Source of the DNA: Methylibium rhizosphaerae
GTDB lineage: Bacteria > Pseudomonadota > Gammaproteobacteria > Burkholderiales > Burkholderiaceae_C
Reading direction: 5' to 3'
DNA: 64,000 nucleotides
Assembly: GCF_006386545.1 (NCBI RefSeq)
Contig: NZ_SWAR01000005.1
Location: forward strand, 62,001-126,000
Every line of letters begins with the position of its first letter. Position 1 is the first letter of the stretch. Positions 63,810 to 64,000 of this stretch are shown here, in pieces. The translations under genes were made by a program, and so were the position numbers. The notes below the pieces were generated by a model, which was given only the letters and a program-made list of their open reading frames with translations, had not been told where the DNA came from and searched no databases.

Positions 63810-64000
63810 ATGAAAGACCCGCAGCGTGTCGAACTGGCAGCCCGGACGATGGCGCGCGCGATGCTGGCTGGCGAATCCGACCGCGACGGGCTGCTCGCCC
63901 GCGCGGCGGTGGCCCTCGCAGGCGAACCCGCCTGGCTGGCTCCGCTGATCGACGAGCTCGCCGCACCCTTGCAGGCGCTGTGGCCCTATCTCGATATCGA
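63810..64000 (+). CDS. N-terminus of an unassigned protein, possible reverse transcriptase
   Basis: Open from ATG 63810 to the window end (63 codons plus). The residues M-A-R-A-M-L-A-G-E-S-D-R-D-G-L-L-A-R-A near 14-32 and A-W-L-A-P-L-I-D-E-L near 41-50 resemble the N-terminal block that precedes the catalytic domain in some betaproteobacterial RNA-directed DNA polymerases. This is a weak impression from the pattern, and no catalytic motif is inside the window. It could be any protein with such an N-terminus. Confidence 0.35.
   Translation, partial: MKDPQRVELAARTMARAMLAGESDRDGLLARAAVALAGEPAWLAPLIDELAAPLQALWPYLDI

Noticed and set aside
63595-63813. 72-codon frame in the gap before the last gene
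   Set aside because: No ribosome binding site, no motif, overlaps the last gene's start in another frame.

Overview
This 64 kb window is GC-rich chromosomal DNA with tightly packed genes and many 4-bp start/stop overlaps (ATGA, GTGA). Gene content fits a Burkholderiales betaproteobacterium of the Rubrivivax/Roseateles/Leptothrix/Comamonadaceae kind: an OxyR with Cys199/Cys208, recG divergent from queA, GTP-type PEPCK, HDLRQP-type hybrid kinases and many TonB-dependent receptors. The genus is inferred. I saw no rRNA, tRNA, CRISPR array or transposase.

Layout. 1-5.2 kb: the end of a PhoD-type phosphatase, a small protein, a TetR regulator, a leftward run (LysR, SEC-C/YecA protein, metallophosphoesterase, universal stress protein), and two small, probably paralogous genes divergent from the LysR gene. 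5.2-12 kb: pckG with a structured upstream region, an orphan tungstate-binding-like protein overlapping a MOSC protein, leuA behind a leucine-leader attenuator, and a lipoprotein. 12-23 kb: an iron-uptake locus (candidate Fur box, tonB-exbB-exbD, two TonB-dependent receptors, DUF3649, PepSY, DUF3325, PepSY, ChaN-like). 23-31.3 kb: two large TonB-dependent receptors around a secreted S9 peptidase; both receptor leaders carry the same two-hairpin structure with compensatory base changes. 31.3-38.6 kb: an XRE regulator with an operator inside its promoter, small membrane or exported proteins, DUF2145, an amidohydrolase, an LplT-PlsC fusion and argG. 38.6-54 kb: an EAL protein with a degenerate GGDEF domain, then tgt and queA on the same strand but about 11 kb apart. 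Between them lie two paralogous hybrid histidine kinases, an AbrB-Doc toxin-antitoxin pair, a lipoprotein/exported-protein pair, a LuxR-type response regulator and an outer-membrane protein. 54-64 kb: two lipoproteins, recG, a TPR protein, an ECF sigma/anti-sigma pair, oxyR with a duplicated 5' end, a small membrane protein, dps, an Fpg/Nei glycosylase, a Tsx-like outer-membrane protein and, at the edge, the start of a gene that may encode a reverse transcriptase.

How the genes may work together. The iron locus looks complete from outer-membrane binding (receptors) through energy transduction (TonB-ExbBD) to likely periplasmic or inner-membrane reduction and release (PepSY, ChaN). The receptor/peptidase/receptor block suggests peptide scavenging. 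The queA-tgt interval holds a sensory module whose two outward-facing envelope operons share a bipartite upstream motif. OxyR and Dps sit together as a peroxide-defence pair.

The observations most worth follow-up are the covarying TonB-receptor leader, the bipartite motif around the response-regulator/kinase module, the probably leaderless leuA leader peptide, the duplicated oxyR start, and the possible reverse transcriptase at the right edge.
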